Assembly (NCBI RefSeq): GCF_003935375.1
Contig: NZ_RHQM01000022.1
Coordinates: forward strand, 1-47,266
Direction of reading: 5' to 3'
Length of the DNA: 47,266 bases
Source of the DNA: Stutzerimonas xanthomarina
Lineage (GTDB): Bacteria; Pseudomonadota; Gammaproteobacteria; Pseudomonadales; Pseudomonadaceae
Part shown: positions 18,694-28,026 of the stretch, piece after piece
Numbering within the stretch: the stretch's first letter is position 1
Layout of the letters: every line of letters begins with the position of its first letter
Program-made: the position numbers and the translations under genes
Notes under the pieces: generated by a model
Seen by the model: only the letters and a program-made list of their open reading frames with translations
Told to the model about the DNA's origin: nothing
Database searches by the model: none

Positions 18694-18768
18694 TGGCAGG
18701 GGCGGCTGGATTCGAACCAACGCATGCCAGGATCAAAACCTGGTGCCTTACCGCTTGGCGACGCCCCT
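18694..18768 (-). tRNA. tRNA-Gln (anticodon TTG), copy 1
   Basis: First of the three in transcription order, starting 19 nt after the ispE stop codon. Sequence is identical to the other two. Its upstream flank differs from the repeated spacer, so the duplicated unit is tRNA plus 52 nt of downstream spacer. Confidence 0.97.
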
Positions 18769-18787
18769 GTATCGTACAACCTGTGTG

Positions 18788-19648
18788 CTACGCACTCGCT
18801 TCCTGCGCCAGTTTTTCAAGGCTTCGGTGCAACATCGAAACGTTACGACCGTGGGCAACGAAACTTGGCAAAGTGTCTGGAAGTTGGCGGCGGACTTTAT
18901 CAGCCTCGCCTTCGTTTGGGAAGCTCCCAAACACACAAGCTCCAGTGCCAGTCATGCTTGCCGGAACGAATTTGTTCAACAAGCTCAAAGCGTTACGAAC
19001 TTCTGGATAACGCTTCTCGACTATTGGCTGACAGTCATTATGACCGCCCCCTGCAAGAAGGCTGCGAACTGTAATGGCCGGGGTATTACGTGTCAACTCT
19101 GGGTCGGCAAATATTTCCGCTGTACTAACAGAGACTTGCGGCGCGATTACGAGGAACCATGGTTCGGGCAAATCGACCGGTTGCAGGCGCTCGCCAACCC
19201 CCTCGGCAAATGCCGCCCGGCCGCGTACGAACACCGGTATGTCGGCGCCCAGGGTCAGCCCCAGCGCGGCCAGTCGGTCTTCGCCCAGGTGCAGTTGCCA
19301 CAGGTGGTCGAGGCCGAGCAGGGTGGTCGCTGCGTCGGAGCTGCCGCCGCCAATGCCGCCGCCCATGGGCAGACGTTTGAGCAGGGTGATATCTGCGCCG
19401 AGCGAGCAGCCGCTGGCGCGCTGCAGCAGGCGCGCCGCACGGACGATCAGGTTGCTGTCGTGATCGACGCCCGGCAGTTCGGTATGCAGGCGAATCTCGC
19501 CGTCAGCACGCAGGCGGAAGCCGAGTTCGTCGCCATGGTCGAGAAACTGGAACAGCGTCTGCAGCTCGTGATAGCCGTCTGCGCGGCGGCCGACGATATG
19601 CAGCATCAGATTGAGTTTGGCCGGTGCCGGCAGGGTCAGCGTCTGCAT
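18788..19648 (-). CDS. ispE: 4-diphosphocytidyl-2-C-methyl-D-erythritol kinase
   Basis: A 286-residue GHMP-family kinase of the MEP isoprenoid pathway, phosphorylating the 2-hydroxyl of CDP-ME. Motif 1, [17 protein letters not shown], is at the N-terminus. The ATP-binding motif [17 protein letters not shown] is near residue 94. The C-terminal GHMP motif [12 protein letters not shown] is present. Its start follows the lolB stop directly (TGAATG), so translation is probably coupled. The tRNA-Gln array follows immediately. Confidence 0.95.
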   Translation of the reverse strand: MQTLTLPAPAKLNLMLHIVGRRADGYHELQTLFQFLDHGDELGFRLRADGEIRLHTELPGVDHDSNLIVRAARLLQRASGCSLGADITLLKRLPMGGGIGGGSSDAATTLLGLDHLWQLHLGEDRLAALGLTLGADIPVFVRGRAAFAEGVGERLQPVDLPEPWFLVIAPQVSVSTAEIFADPELTRNTPAITVRSLLAGGGHNDCQPIVEKRYPEVRNALSLLNKFVPASMTGTGACVFGSFPNEGEADKVRRQLPDTLPSFVAHGRNVSMLHRSLEKLAQEASA

Positions 19649-20269
19649 TCAGCGGCCCAGCTGGCGCGCTTGCCAGTCCTTGACCACCAGGGTGATCTGC
19701 AGGTCATGGCCTTGCAGGCGGATGCGCTCGGGCAGCGTGAAGCCGTTGTGTTCGCCGTATGCCAGGTAGTCGACCTGCCAGCCGTCCTGTTCCAGTCGTG
19801 CCAGGCGGCTCTCGCTGTCCAGGCTCAGACGGCTGCGGCTGTCCGGCGCAGGCAAGCCACGCACCCACCAGAGCAGGTGCGACACCGGCAGCTGCCAGCC
19901 GAGCTGCGCTTCGACCAGGGCCTCCGGGGATTCGGCTTCGAATCGGCCCTGGCCGGCGACTTCCAGAGATACGGCGTCGGGGCGGCCGGTCAGGCGGGTG
20001 GCGCCTCGGCCCAGGGGGCCGGACAGGCGAATGTCGAAGTAGTCCTGGCGCTGCAGCCAGAACAGTGTGCCGCTGCCGGATTCCTGCGGTGCGCGAATGC
20101 CGATCTTGCCGCTGATCTGCCAGCCATCGACCGTCGCGACCTGGCTGCGATGCTCTTTCCAGGCGGAGGCATTGCCGGGGCCTTCAACCGATTCGCGTGG
20201 GCCAAGCCCGGCACAGCCAGCAAGCAGGAGGGCCAGGCAGGGAGCAAGAAGGTTTTTCAACAGGGACAT
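19649..20269 (-). CDS. lolB: Outer-membrane lipoprotein localisation protein LolB
   Basis: A 206-residue lipoprotein that accepts lipoproteins from LolA and inserts them into the outer membrane. The lipobox LLAGC gives a lipidated Cys at about residue 18. The mature part contains [22 protein letters not shown] and [19 protein letters not shown], fitting the LolB fold. Length is normal. It lies 3 nt from the upstream TPR lipoprotein gene and directly adjoins ispE, the arrangement I recall from P. aeruginosa. Confidence 0.93.
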   Translation of the reverse strand: MSLLKNLLAPCLALLLAGCAGLGPRESVEGPGNASAWKEHRSQVATVDGWQISGKIGIRAPQESGSGTLFWLQRQDYFDIRLSGPLGRGATRLTGRPDAVSLEVAGQGRFEAESPEALVEAQLGWQLPVSHLLWWVRGLPAPDSRSRLSLDSESRLARLEQDGWQVDYLAYGEHNGFTLPERIRLQGHDLQITLVVKDWQARQLGR

Positions 20270-20272
20270 GGG

Positions 20273-22000
20273 TCAGGGCTTCTCCGATCCGGTCAGCCGT
20301 TTCAGCGTTTCGCGCAGGATCTGGCTGTCCGGTTGTAGTTTGAGTGCCTTCGACCAGACCGCGCGGGCCTCGCTGTGTTCACCCTGGGCCCAAAGCACCT
20401 CGCCCAGGTGCGCGGCGACTTCGTGGTCGGCAAAGCGTTGCAGCGCCTTGCGCAGCAGCGCTTCGGCCTCGGTCAGATTGCCCAGGCGGAAGTTGACCCA
20501 GCCGAGGCTGTCGAGGATCGCCGGGTCGTCGGGGTTGAGCTGGTAGGCCTGCTCGATCAGCTGGAGCGCTTCCTTGTGGCGATCAGTACGGTCGGCCAGG
20601 GTGTAGCCGAGCGCGTTGAGCGCCATGGCGTTGTCCGGCTCACGCTCGATGATGAAGCGCAGGTCGCGTTCCAGTTGCGCCAGATCGCCGCGCTTTTCCG
20701 CAAGCATGGCGCGGGTGTACAGCAGATTGAGGTCGTCGGGGAAATCGGCAAGCGCCTGCTCCACCAGTTGCCAGCCTTGTTCGGTGCGGTCCTGCTCGGA
20801 GAGCGCTTCGATCTCGATCAGGTACAGCTGGATGGCGTAGTCAGGCTGCTGCTGGCGTGCGTCGGCCAGTACCGCGGACGCTTCCTGGTCGCGATTGCCG
20901 GAATAGAGCAGCTGGCTCTGCAGCAGTTTCGCTGGCAGGTATTCGTTGCCAGGGCCGACATGAGCTAGCGCGTCGAGCGCCTTGGCGTTCTTGTCCATAG
21001 CCTGATAAGCACGGCCAAGATTGAAGTAAGCCGCGTCAACGTGGCTGCCGCGTTCGATGAGCTCTTCCAGGTACACGGTGGCTTCGCGCCAGGCCTCAGC
21101 CTCCATGCAGACCAGCGCCATGGAGAAGCGCAGGTCGTCGTCGGTGGGGTGCTGCTGGACCAGGGTGGCGAACTCGCCCATGGCGTCTTCCAGGCGCTCC
21201 TGTTCCACCAGAAGGCGTGCATAGGTCAGGCGCAGACGCTTGTCCTCGGGGTGCTGGCGAAGGCTTCGCTCGAGCAGCGGTATCGCTTCGTCGCTGCGCT
21301 GCAAGCTGTGCAGAAGGCGTGCTTCGAGCAGGATCGACGGGATCTGCCGTTCCTTATCCGGCTGCTTCTGCAGCAGCGCCAGTGCTTCCTCGCTGCGATC
21401 ATCCTGTTGCAGCAGCACGGCCTTGCCGAAGGAGAGCTGTGGGTTGTCGGGGTGTTTGACCAACAGCTTGTCGAAGCTTTGCAGCAGACCGGCGCGGGTG
21501 TCCGGGTCGGTTTCCGAGGCCGAAAGGGCGAGGAAATCGAAATGAGTGTCGCCCTGGCCCTGCAGAACCTTCTCCATGAACTCGAGCGATTCTTCGTAAC
21601 GCCCGGCGCGGGCCAGCTGCACGGCTGCGGCGCGCTGCGCGTCGAGATTGTCAGGGGCGTTGCGCGCCCAGATCATTGCGGTATCCAGCGCCGCCTGGTC
21701 TGCGCCAAGGTATTCGGCGATACGGAATCCGCGTTCGGCGACGCCGGCGTCCTGTGTCGCATGCGCCTGCTGTACGTAATTGCCCAGGGCAATGTCGAAG
21801 CGGTTGCGCTGGCCGGCAAGCTCTGCGACCAGAAGTGCATAGAGGGATTGGCGACTGAATGAGCCGTACTCTGCCGCGTCGCTGGCGGAGCTCTCCTGGG
21901 CAGCGTCCTCGACCGGCGGACTGCTTTCGGGGGCTTGCTGCGTGAAGGTCTGGCAGCCGCCGATGAACAGCAGGGCGGCAAGTGCGGCGAGTTTTTTCAT
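20273..22000 (-). CDS. TPR-repeat lipoprotein
   Basis: A 575-residue protein with an N-terminal lipobox (LLFIGGC, Cys at about 15), so probably an outer-membrane-anchored lipoprotein. Many tetratricopeptide repeats follow, for example AYFNLGRAYQAMDKNAKALD and the clear final pair AMALNALGYTLADRTDRHKEA and AILDSLGWVNFRLGNLTEAEA. TPRs bind other proteins; the partner is unknown. The start at 22000 is chosen because the signal peptide begins there; the 50-residue upstream extension is rejected. Adjacent to lolB (3 nt), suggesting a role in envelope assembly, and divergent from hemA. Confidence 0.88.
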   Translation of the reverse strand: MKKLAALAALLFIGGCQTFTQQAPESSPPVEDAAQESSASDAAEYGSFSRQSLYALLVAELAGQRNRFDIALGNYVQQAHATQDAGVAERGFRIAEYLGADQAALDTAMIWARNAPDNLDAQRAAAVQLARAGRYEESLEFMEKVLQGQGDTHFDFLALSASETDPDTRAGLLQSFDKLLVKHPDNPQLSFGKAVLLQQDDRSEEALALLQKQPDKERQIPSILLEARLLHSLQRSDEAIPLLERSLRQHPEDKRLRLTYARLLVEQERLEDAMGEFATLVQQHPTDDDLRFSMALVCMEAEAWREATVYLEELIERGSHVDAAYFNLGRAYQAMDKNAKALDALAHVGPGNEYLPAKLLQSQLLYSGNRDQEASAVLADARQQQPDYAIQLYLIEIEALSEQDRTEQGWQLVEQALADFPDDLNLLYTRAMLAEKRGDLAQLERDLRFIIEREPDNAMALNALGYTLADRTDRHKEALQLIEQAYQLNPDDPAILDSLGWVNFRLGNLTEAEALLRKALQRFADHEVAAHLGEVLWAQGEHSEARAVWSKALKLQPDSQILRETLKRLTGSEKP

Positions 22001-22200
22001 AGGGGAAATGTACGGCTGGTGTGCGGTCACGGCATGATGACACAAGCCGCAGGTCAAGCCCATGGGCCCTGGGAGGCGCGCAGGCCGGTTCGGTAGCTGA
22101 TTGGCAGTACCAATCGAATCCGACAATCGAGGGCAATGGTTGTTCTCCATCTGACGAAGTAGGAGAATTGCGCGCTCTGTTATCGAATCAGCGATTCTGC

Positions 22201-23469
22201 ATGGCTTTCCTCGCGCTTGGCATTAATCACAAGACCGCTTCGGTGGACGTCCGCGAGCGCGTAGCCTTCACGCCCGACCAGATGGTCGAGGCCTTGCGGC
22301 AACTGTGCCGCGTCACTCCGACCCGCGAAGCGGCGATCCTCTCGACCTGCAATCGCAGCGAGCTGTATCTGCAACAGGATCAGGTCGAGGCCGATGCTGT
22401 GCTCGCCTGGTTGGCCAATTATCACCGTCTCAGCCTCGACGAGCTCAAGGCATGCGCCTATGTGCATGTCGACGATCAGGCCGTGCGCCACATGATGCGC
22501 GTTGCCTCCGGGCTCGACTCGCTGGTGCTGGGCGAACCGCAGATTCTCGGGCAGATGAAGTCGGCCTATGCGGTCGCCCGTGAGGCCGGCAGCGTCGGGC
22601 CTCTGCTTGGCCGGTTGTTTCAGGCCACCTTCAGCACCGCGAAGACCGTGCGCACCGACACCGCCATCGGCGAGAACCCGGTTTCGGTGGCGTTTGCCGC
22701 GGTCAGTCTGGCGCGGCAGATCTTCAGCAATCTGCAACGCAGCCAGGCCCTGCTGATCGGCGCCGGTGAGACCATCACCCTGGTCGCGCGCCATCTGCAC
22801 GAGCAGGGCGTGAAGAAGATCGTGGTCGCCAACCGCACCCTCGAGCGGGCCAGCGCGCTGGCCGCCGAGCTAGGCGCGCAGGCGATCCTGCTTGCCGATA
22901 TCCCGGACGAGTTGCACAACAGCGACATCGTCATCAGTTCCACCGCCAGCCAGCTGCCGATTCTCGGCAAGGGCGCGGTCGAACAGGCGCTGAAGCGACG
23001 CAAGCACAAGCCGATGTTCATGGTCGATATCGCCGTGCCGCGGGACATTGAATCGCAGGTCGGCGAGCTGGACGACGTCTATCTGTACACGGTCGATGAT
23101 CTGCATGAGGTGGTTGCGGAGAACCTCAAGAGTCGCCAGGGCGCTGCCCAAGCCGCCGAGGAGCTGGTCGCGGCTGGCACCGAGGACTTCATGCAGCGCC
23201 TGCGCGAGCTGGCCGCAGTTGATGTGCTCAAGGCCTACCGGCAGCACGCCGAGCGCATTCGCGATGACGAGCTGAGCAAGGCTCAGCGGCTGCTGGCCAA
23301 TGGGGGCAGCGCCGAGGAGGTTCTCGTTCAGCTCGCCCGTGGCCTGACCAACAAACTGCTGCATGCACCCAGCGTGCAACTGAAGAAACTCTCCGCCGAG
23401 GGCCGCGTCGAGGCGCTGAGCATGGCCCAGGAACTCTTCGCCCTGCACGAGGGCACGGAAAAACCATGA
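22201..23469 (+). CDS. hemA: Glutamyl-tRNA reductase
   Basis: A 422-residue NADPH-dependent enzyme reducing glutamyl-tRNA to glutamate-1-semialdehyde, the first committed step of haem synthesis by the C5 route. Conserved segments are [32 protein letters not shown] with the catalytic Cys near residue 50, [18 protein letters not shown] and the NADPH-binding [16 protein letters not shown]. No strong Shine-Dalgarno precedes the ATG at 22201, although GGAGAA occurs 30-40 nt earlier. The frame stays open upstream, but family alignment starts at MAF. Overlaps prfA by 4 nt. Confidence 0.95.
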   Translation: MAFLALGINHKTASVDVRERVAFTPDQMVEALRQLCRVTPTREAAILSTCNRSELYLQQDQVEADAVLAWLANYHRLSLDELKACAYVHVDDQAVRHMMRVASGLDSLVLGEPQILGQMKSAYAVAREAGSVGPLLGRLFQATFSTAKTVRTDTAIGENPVSVAFAAVSLARQIFSNLQRSQALLIGAGETITLVARHLHEQGVKKIVVANRTLERASALAAELGAQAILLADIPDELHNSDIVISSTASQLPILGKGAVEQALKRRKHKPMFMVDIAVPRDIESQVGELDDVYLYTVDDLHEVVAENLKSRQGAAQAAEELVAAGTEDFMQRLRELAAVDVLKAYRQHAERIRDDELSKAQRLLANGGSAEEVLVQLARGLTNKLLHAPSVQLKKLSAEGRVEALSMAQELFALHEGTEKP

Positions 23470-24548
23470 AAGCTTCGCTGCTGAACAAGCTGGACATCCT
23501 GCAGGACCGTTTCGAAGAACTCACCGCACTGCTCGGCGACGCCGAAGTCATCAGCGATCAAAGCCGTTTTCGCGCCTATTCCCGCGAGTACGCCGAAGTC
23601 GAGCCGGTGATCGTCGCCTATCGCCAGCTGTGCAAGGTTCAGCAGGATCTCGAGGGCGCTCAGGCGCTGCTCAAGGACAGTGATCCCGACATGCGCGAGA
23701 TGGCCGAGGAGGAGGTTGCCGAAGCCAAGGCCCAGCTCGAGACGCTTGAAGCCAACCTGCAGCGCATGCTGCTGCCCAAGGACCCCAACGACGGGCGCAA
23801 CGTGTTCCTCGAGATTCGCGCCGGCACCGGCGGCGACGAGGCGGCGATCTTTGCCGGCGATCTGTTCCGCATGTATTCGCGCTATGCCGAGAAGCAAGGC
23901 TGGCGAGTCGAGATCCTCTCCGAGAGCGAAGGCGAGCACGGCGGCTACAAGGAAGTGATTTCCCGCGTCGAGGGCGACAACGTCTACGCCAAGCTCAAGT
24001 TCGAATCCGGCGCGCACCGCGTGCAGCGCGTGCCGGAGACCGAATCCCAGGGGCGCATTCACACCTCCGCCTGCACCGTGGCGGTGTTACCGGAGCCGGA
24101 TGAGCAGGCGGCGGTGGAGATCAATCCGGCCGAGCTGCGTATCGACACCTATCGCTCCTCCGGCGCCGGCGGTCAGCACGTCAACAAGACCGACTCAGCG
24201 ATTCGTATCACGCACCTGCCCACTGGCATTGTGGTCGAGTGTCAGGAAGAGCGTTCGCAGCACAAGAACCGCGCCAAGGCCATGGCCTGGCTCGCCGCCA
24301 AGCTGCAGGACCGTCAGGACGCCGCGGCGCACAAGGAAATCTCCGAGACGCGCAAGTTGCTGGTCGGCTCCGGGGATCGCTCCGAACGTATCCGTACCTA
24401 CAATTTCCCCCAAGGCCGGGTCACCGACCATCGCGTCAACCTGACGCTGTATTCGCTCAACGAAGTGATCGGCGGCGCCGTGGAGCAGGTCATCGAGCCG
24501 CTGTTGCAGGAATACCAGGCCGACCAGCTGGCCGCGCTGGGCGACTGA
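23466..24548 (+). CDS. prfA: Peptide chain release factor 1
   Basis: A 360-residue class I release factor reading UAA and UAG. The codon-recognition tripeptide is P190-E191-T192 ([14 protein letters not shown]), a PxT of the RF1 type; E. coli has PAT. The peptidyl-hydrolysis motif is GGQ at 235-237 ([17 protein letters not shown]), whose glutamine is the substrate of PrmC, encoded next. Start overlaps the hemA stop as ATGA. Full length. Confidence 0.97.
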   Translation: MKASLLNKLDILQDRFEELTALLGDAEVISDQSRFRAYSREYAEVEPVIVAYRQLCKVQQDLEGAQALLKDSDPDMREMAEEEVAEAKAQLETLEANLQRMLLPKDPNDGRNVFLEIRAGTGGDEAAIFAGDLFRMYSRYAEKQGWRVEILSESEGEHGGYKEVISRVEGDNVYAKLKFESGAHRVQRVPETESQGRIHTSACTVAVLPEPDEQAAVEINPAELRIDTYRSSGAGGQHVNKTDSAIRITHLPTGIVVECQEERSQHKNRAKAMAWLAAKLQDRQDAAAHKEISETRKLLVGSGDRSERIRTYNFPQGRVTDHRVNLTLYSLNEVIGGAVEQVIEPLLQEYQADQLAALGD

Positions 24549-24582
24549 TCCTTTTCGCTGCGCACCGCGCTAAGAGCACCTC

Positions 24583-25410
24583 ATGCCAACCATCGAGTCC
24601 CTGCTGCAAAGTGCCGATCTGCCGGACTCGCCGAGCGCCAGGCTGGATGCCGAATGGTTGCTCGCGGCCGCCCTGAACAAGTCGACCAGCTATCTGCGCA
24701 CCTGGCCGGAGCGCGAGGTGCCGGCAGAGTGTGCCGAGCGCTTTGCTGCTGATCTCGCACGGAGGCGTCGGGGTGAACCGGTCGCCTATATTCTCGGGCG
24801 CCAGGGCTTCTGGAGTCTGGAACTTGAAGTGGCAGCGGATACGCTGATCCCCCGGCCTGACACCGAACTGCTGGTGGAGACCGCGCTGCAGCTGCTCTCC
24901 GCTGCACCGGCCCGGGTGCTCGATCTGGGCACCGGCACCGGCGCGATTGCGCTGGCTCTGGCGACCGAGCGGCCGGCGTGGCAGGTCTGCGGTGTGGACC
25001 GTATCGAGGCCGCCGTGAGGCTGGCTGAGCGCAACCGGCTGCGGCTCGGACTGCACAACGCTGCGTTCACCCTGAGCGACTGGTTTGCCGGTCTGAACGG
25101 CGAGCGGTTCCAGATGATCGTCAGCAACCCACCCTATATTCCGGCCAGCGACCCGCACCTGCTGCAGGGCGATGTCCGCTTCGAGCCGCAGAGTGCGCTG
25201 ATCGCGGGTGCGGATGGCCTGGACGACATCCGCACGATTATCGTCCAGGCGGCGGCGCACCTGCAGTCGGGTGGCTGGTTGCTGCTGGAGCACGGTTACG
25301 ATCAGGCTGAGGCGGTGCGCATGCTTTTGCTTTCCCGCGGTTTCGAGGATGTGCAAAGCCTGCTCGATCTGGGTGGGCATGAGCGCATCAGCCTTGGCCG
25401 CCTGCCATGA
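24583..25410 (+). CDS. prmC: Release-factor glutamine methyltransferase PrmC
   Basis: A 275-residue SAM-dependent enzyme that N5-methylates the GGQ glutamine of RF1 and RF2. The SAM-binding motif VLDLGTGTGAIALALA is near residue 107 and the glutamine-recognition motif NPPYIP near 183. GADGLDDIR and LLLEHGYDQ are also conserved. It lies 34 nt after prfA, matching its substrate gene. Confidence 0.95.
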   Translation: MPTIESLLQSADLPDSPSARLDAEWLLAAALNKSTSYLRTWPEREVPAECAERFAADLARRRRGEPVAYILGRQGFWSLELEVAADTLIPRPDTELLVETALQLLSAAPARVLDLGTGTGAIALALATERPAWQVCGVDRIEAAVRLAERNRLRLGLHNAAFTLSDWFAGLNGERFQMIVSNPPYIPASDPHLLQGDVRFEPQSALIAGADGLDDIRTIIVQAAAHLQSGGWLLLEHGYDQAEAVRMLLLSRGFEDVQSLLDLGGHERISLGRLP

Positions 25411-25432
25411 TTGCGTTTTGTGAGGTGCTTGG

Positions 25433-26188
25433 ATGCTGAGTGACGAAGAGCTGCTGCGCTACAGCCGGCAGATCCTGCTCAAGCAGGTCGATATCGACGG
25501 CCAGTTGCGCCTCAAACAGAGTTGCGTGCTGATCGTCGGGCTTGGCGGGTTGGGCTCGCCGGTAGCGCTCTATCTGGCGGCCGCGGGTGTCGGTGAGCTG
25601 CACCTGGCCGACTTCGATGCGCTGGATCTGACCAATCTGCAGCGGCAGATCGCTCACGACACACCCTCGCTTGGCTTGCACAAGGTCGACTCGGCCATGG
25701 CCCGGCTGGGGGCGCTGAACCCCCATGTACAGCTGGTGCCGTATCGCAGCGGGTTGGACGCCGATTCCCTGGATGCGGCAGTGGAGCGGGTCGATCTGGT
25801 GCTCGATTGCACGGACAACTTCGGCATTCGCGAAGCGGTGAACGCCGCATGCGTGAAAGCGAAAAAGCCGCTGGTCAGCGGCGCGGCGATCCGTCTTGAG
25901 GGGCAGCTTTCGGTGTTCGATCCGCGAGTCGAAACGAGCCCCTGCTACCACTGCCTCTATGGGCACGGTAGCGAAGCCGAGCTGACCTGCAGCGAAGCCG
26001 GTGTAGTGGGGCCGCTGGTGGGAATGGTTGGCAGCCTGCAGGCGTTGGAAGCGATCAAGCTGCTGGTTGGTTTCGGCGAGCCGCTGATTGGTCGACTGCT
26101 ACTGATCGATGCGCTGTCCAGTCGCTTCCGTGAGTTGCGGGTCAAGCGCGATCCACATTGTGCGGTGTGTGGCGCAAGCCATGGCTGA
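25433..26188 (+). CDS. moeB: Molybdopterin-synthase adenylyltransferase MoeB (ThiF/HesA family)
   Basis: A 251-residue E1-like enzyme that adenylates the C-terminal glycine of MoaD during molybdopterin synthesis; some relatives act on ThiS instead. The nucleotide-binding [21 protein letters not shown] is at about 32-52. Two Cys-x-x-Cys zinc pairs (CYHC and CAVC) and the conserved [15 protein letters not shown] segment are present. GAGGTG lies upstream of the ATG. It overlaps murI by 8 nt. No other molybdopterin gene is nearby, so MoaD versus ThiS specificity is inferred from close similarity to MoeB. Confidence 0.88.
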   Translation: MLSDEELLRYSRQILLKQVDIDGQLRLKQSCVLIVGLGGLGSPVALYLAAAGVGELHLADFDALDLTNLQRQIAHDTPSLGLHKVDSAMARLGALNPHVQLVPYRSGLDADSLDAAVERVDLVLDCTDNFGIREAVNAACVKAKKPLVSGAAIRLEGQLSVFDPRVETSPCYHCLYGHGSEAELTCSEAGVVGPLVGMVGSLQALEAIKLLVGFGEPLIGRLLLIDALSSRFRELRVKRDPHCAVCGASHG

Positions 26189-26975
26189 CTGCGCAGCACC
26201 GGTCGGCGTCTTCGACTCCGGAGTAGGCGGGCTCTCGGTGCTGCGTGAGATCCGACAGCGCCTGCCGCATGAGTCGCTGCTCTATCTCGCCGACAGCGCC
26301 CATGTCCCCTATGGCGAAAAGAGCCCGGACTACATCCGTGAGCGCTGCCGTGTCATTGCGGCCTTTTTTATCGAGAAGGGCGCGAAGGCGCTGGTGGTGG
26401 CCTGCAATACTGCGACCGCCGCTGGCGTCACCGAATTGCGCGAGCTGTATCCGCAATTGCCGATCATCGCCATGGAACCGGCCGTCAAGCCCGCCGCCCT
26501 GGCCACGCGAAGTGGTGTCGTCGGCGTGCTGGCGACCACCGGAACGCTGAAGAGCGCCCGCTTTGCCGCGTTGCTTGATCGCTTTGCCGCAGATGTCCGG
26601 GTGATCACTCAGCCGTGCCCCGGCTTGGTCGAGCGCATCGAGGCAGGCGATCTGAACAGTGCCGAAACGCGCGCCATGCTGATGACGTGGGTCGGGCCGC
26701 TGCTGGCACAAGGCTGCGACACGCTGATTCTGGGTTGCACGCATTACCCCTTTATAAGGCCGCTGCTCAGCGAGCTACTGCCTGGAAACGTCCGCCTGAT
26801 TGATACCGGAGCAGCCGTCGCGCGACACTTGCGCGATCTGCTGGCGGAGCGCCATCTGCTCGCCAGCGGGGTGGCCTCCGAGCATTTCTATTGCAGCGGC
26901 GATCCGCGGCGAATGGCCAGCGTGTTGCCTATACTTTGGGGCAAAAACGCGAAAGTCGAGTTTTTCCCCCGCTAG
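26181..26975 (+). CDS. murI: Glutamate racemase
   Basis: A 264-residue cofactor-independent racemase supplying D-glutamate for peptidoglycan. Both catalytic cysteine motifs are present: VVACNTATA and LGCTHYPFI. The N-terminal [16 protein letters not shown] is typical. The start at 26181 lies inside the end of moeB, an 8-nt overlap consistent with one operon from hemA to murI. Its TAG stop is embedded in the stem of the downstream hairpin. Confidence 0.95.
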   Translation: MADCAAPVGVFDSGVGGLSVLREIRQRLPHESLLYLADSAHVPYGEKSPDYIRERCRVIAAFFIEKGAKALVVACNTATAAGVTELRELYPQLPIIAMEPAVKPAALATRSGVVGVLATTGTLKSARFAALLDRFAADVRVITQPCPGLVERIEAGDLNSAETRAMLMTWVGPLLAQGCDTLILGCTHYPFIRPLLSELLPGNVRLIDTGAAVARHLRDLLAERHLLASGVASEHFYCSGDPRRMASVLPILWGKNAKVEFFPR

Positions 26976-27000
26976 GAACTCCAAGCGCAGCGGGGTTTCT
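26967..27000 (+). terminator. Probable terminator overlapping the murI stop codon
   Basis: CCCCGCT-15 nt-AGCGGGG forms a 7-bp stem followed by TTTCT. The murI TAG stop lies at the base of the loop. It would close the hemA-murI operon before pagL. Confidence 0.6.
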
Positions 27001-27056
27001 CAAATATGCTGGCACCAAAAAACCAAACAAATGCAGTGTTTGATAAGGAAGTTCTC

Positions 27057-27575
27057 ATGAAAAAACTGTTCTCCCTGGCTGCAGTGGCGGCACTCTCTGT
27101 AGGTTCGGTGGCGGCTGCCCATGCCGTAGACTTTACCGTTGCGGTCGGCCAGACCGACGAGTCGACCATGACCTATCGCCTGGGTGCGCAATTCGATTTC
27201 GGCACCAGCTGGTTCCAGACCAGCGTGGGCCGACTGACCGGCTACTGGGATGCCGGTTATACCTACTGGGAGGGCGACGAGTCGTCGAGCAATCACAGCA
27301 TTTCGCTGGCCCCGGTCTTCGTCTACGAGTTCGCTGGTGAATCGGTCAAACCCTATGTCGAGGCAGGCATCGGCGTCGCGGCGTTCGAGAACACCGAGGT
27401 CGAGGGCAACGGTCTCGGTTCGTCTTTCCAGTTCGAGGATCGGATCGGTGCAGGCCTGCGTTTCGCCGGTGGCCACGAAGTGGGTGTGCGCGCAATCCAC
27501 TATTCCAACGCCGGCATCAAGAAGCCGAATGATGGTGTCGAAAGCTACGCCTTGCATTACCGAATGGCCTTCTAA
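27057..27575 (+). CDS. pagL: Lipid A 3-O-deacylase PagL
   Basis: A 172-residue outer-membrane beta-barrel enzyme that removes the 3-O acyl chain of lipid A, changing endotoxicity and envelope properties. A signal peptide (MKKLFSLAAVAALSVGSVAA, cut near AHA) is followed by sequence closely matching P. aeruginosa PagL as I recall it, including GRLTGYWDAGYTYWEGDE. The catalytic triad is H148 and S150 in AIHYSNAG and E162 in GVESY; their spacing equals that of H126/S128/E140 in the Pseudomonas enzyme. It sits directly after murI, also as I recall from P. aeruginosa. I found no clear PhoP box upstream. Confidence 0.92.
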   Translation: MKKLFSLAAVAALSVGSVAAAHAVDFTVAVGQTDESTMTYRLGAQFDFGTSWFQTSVGRLTGYWDAGYTYWEGDESSSNHSISLAPVFVYEFAGESVKPYVEAGIGVAAFENTEVEGNGLGSSFQFEDRIGAGLRFAGGHEVGVRAIHYSNAGIKKPNDGVESYALHYRMAF

Positions 27576-27594
27576 GCAGGCCGTCCTGAGGTGC

Positions 27595-27619
27595 TGCAGG
27601 GCGGTTCGCCAGCCCTGCA
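27595..27619. terminator. Hairpin between convergent pagL and the YkgJ-type gene
   Basis: TGCAGGGC-9 nt-GCCCTGCA is an 8-bp perfect stem between two convergent genes. No T-tract is visible on either side, so terminator function is inferred from position. Confidence 0.45.
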
Positions 27620-27632
27620 CTGCCGATAGCGT

Positions 27633-27944
27633 TCAGCCATATGCCGTGGCGCTGCCCTTGCGCTCTTCGTGGCAATCTTCCGAGCCCAGCTCGAACTCCC
27701 TGCAGATCAATGGCCGGTTTTCGTAGATCCTGCAGCGCATGCTGTCCCGATCAAGCGCCGCGCACCAGCCATCTTCCAGGCGTAGCATGACTTCGCCGCC
27801 CCAGCTGTCGGTGTCGATATAGCGCTGCGGAACGCCGGTATCGCTGAACAGCAACACTTCGAGTCGACAGCAGCAGGCCGCGCAGGTGGCGCAGCTCACG
27901 CTGGTGTCTTCGAGTTGTAGGTGGGGAATGGTCGAATCGTTCAT
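27633..27944 (-). CDS. YkgJ-type cysteine-cluster protein
   Basis: A 103-residue protein with two cysteine groups: SCATCAACCCRLEV near the N-terminus, and a later set in GWCAALDRDSMRCRIYENRP and LICREFELGSEDC. The pattern matches the YkgJ/UPF0153 putative zinc- or iron-binding family. RCRIYENRPLICREF is the most conserved part. Function is unknown. It is convergent with pagL and downstream of uraA by 82 nt. Confidence 0.82.
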   Translation of the reverse strand: MNDSTIPHLQLEDTSVSCATCAACCCRLEVLLFSDTGVPQRYIDTDSWGGEVMLRLEDGWCAALDRDSMRCRIYENRPLICREFELGSEDCHEERKGSATAYG

Positions 27945-28026
27945 CGCGCCAGTCTAGTCGATACGCTCGACCGGGCGCCCACTCAGGGCGCCGAGTGGTG
28001 GCACCAGCAAAGCCGGTGTCACGCTT

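Larger units (their letters stand above)
18440..18768. repeat. Tandem triplication of a 127-bp tRNA-Gln plus spacer unit
   Basis: The spacers at 18515-18566 and 18642-18693 are identical, and all three tRNAs are identical, giving an exact 127-bp period. Perfect identity of the non-coding spacers indicates recent unequal crossing-over or homogenisation by gene conversion. Confidence 0.95.

Noticed and set aside
18440..18768. Regular direct repeats resembling a small CRISPR array
   Set aside because: The repeat units are complete tRNA-Gln genes and the spacers are identical to each other.
27000..27056. PhoP box upstream of pagL
   Set aside because: Only one GTTTG half-site is visible and no direct repeat at the needed spacing.
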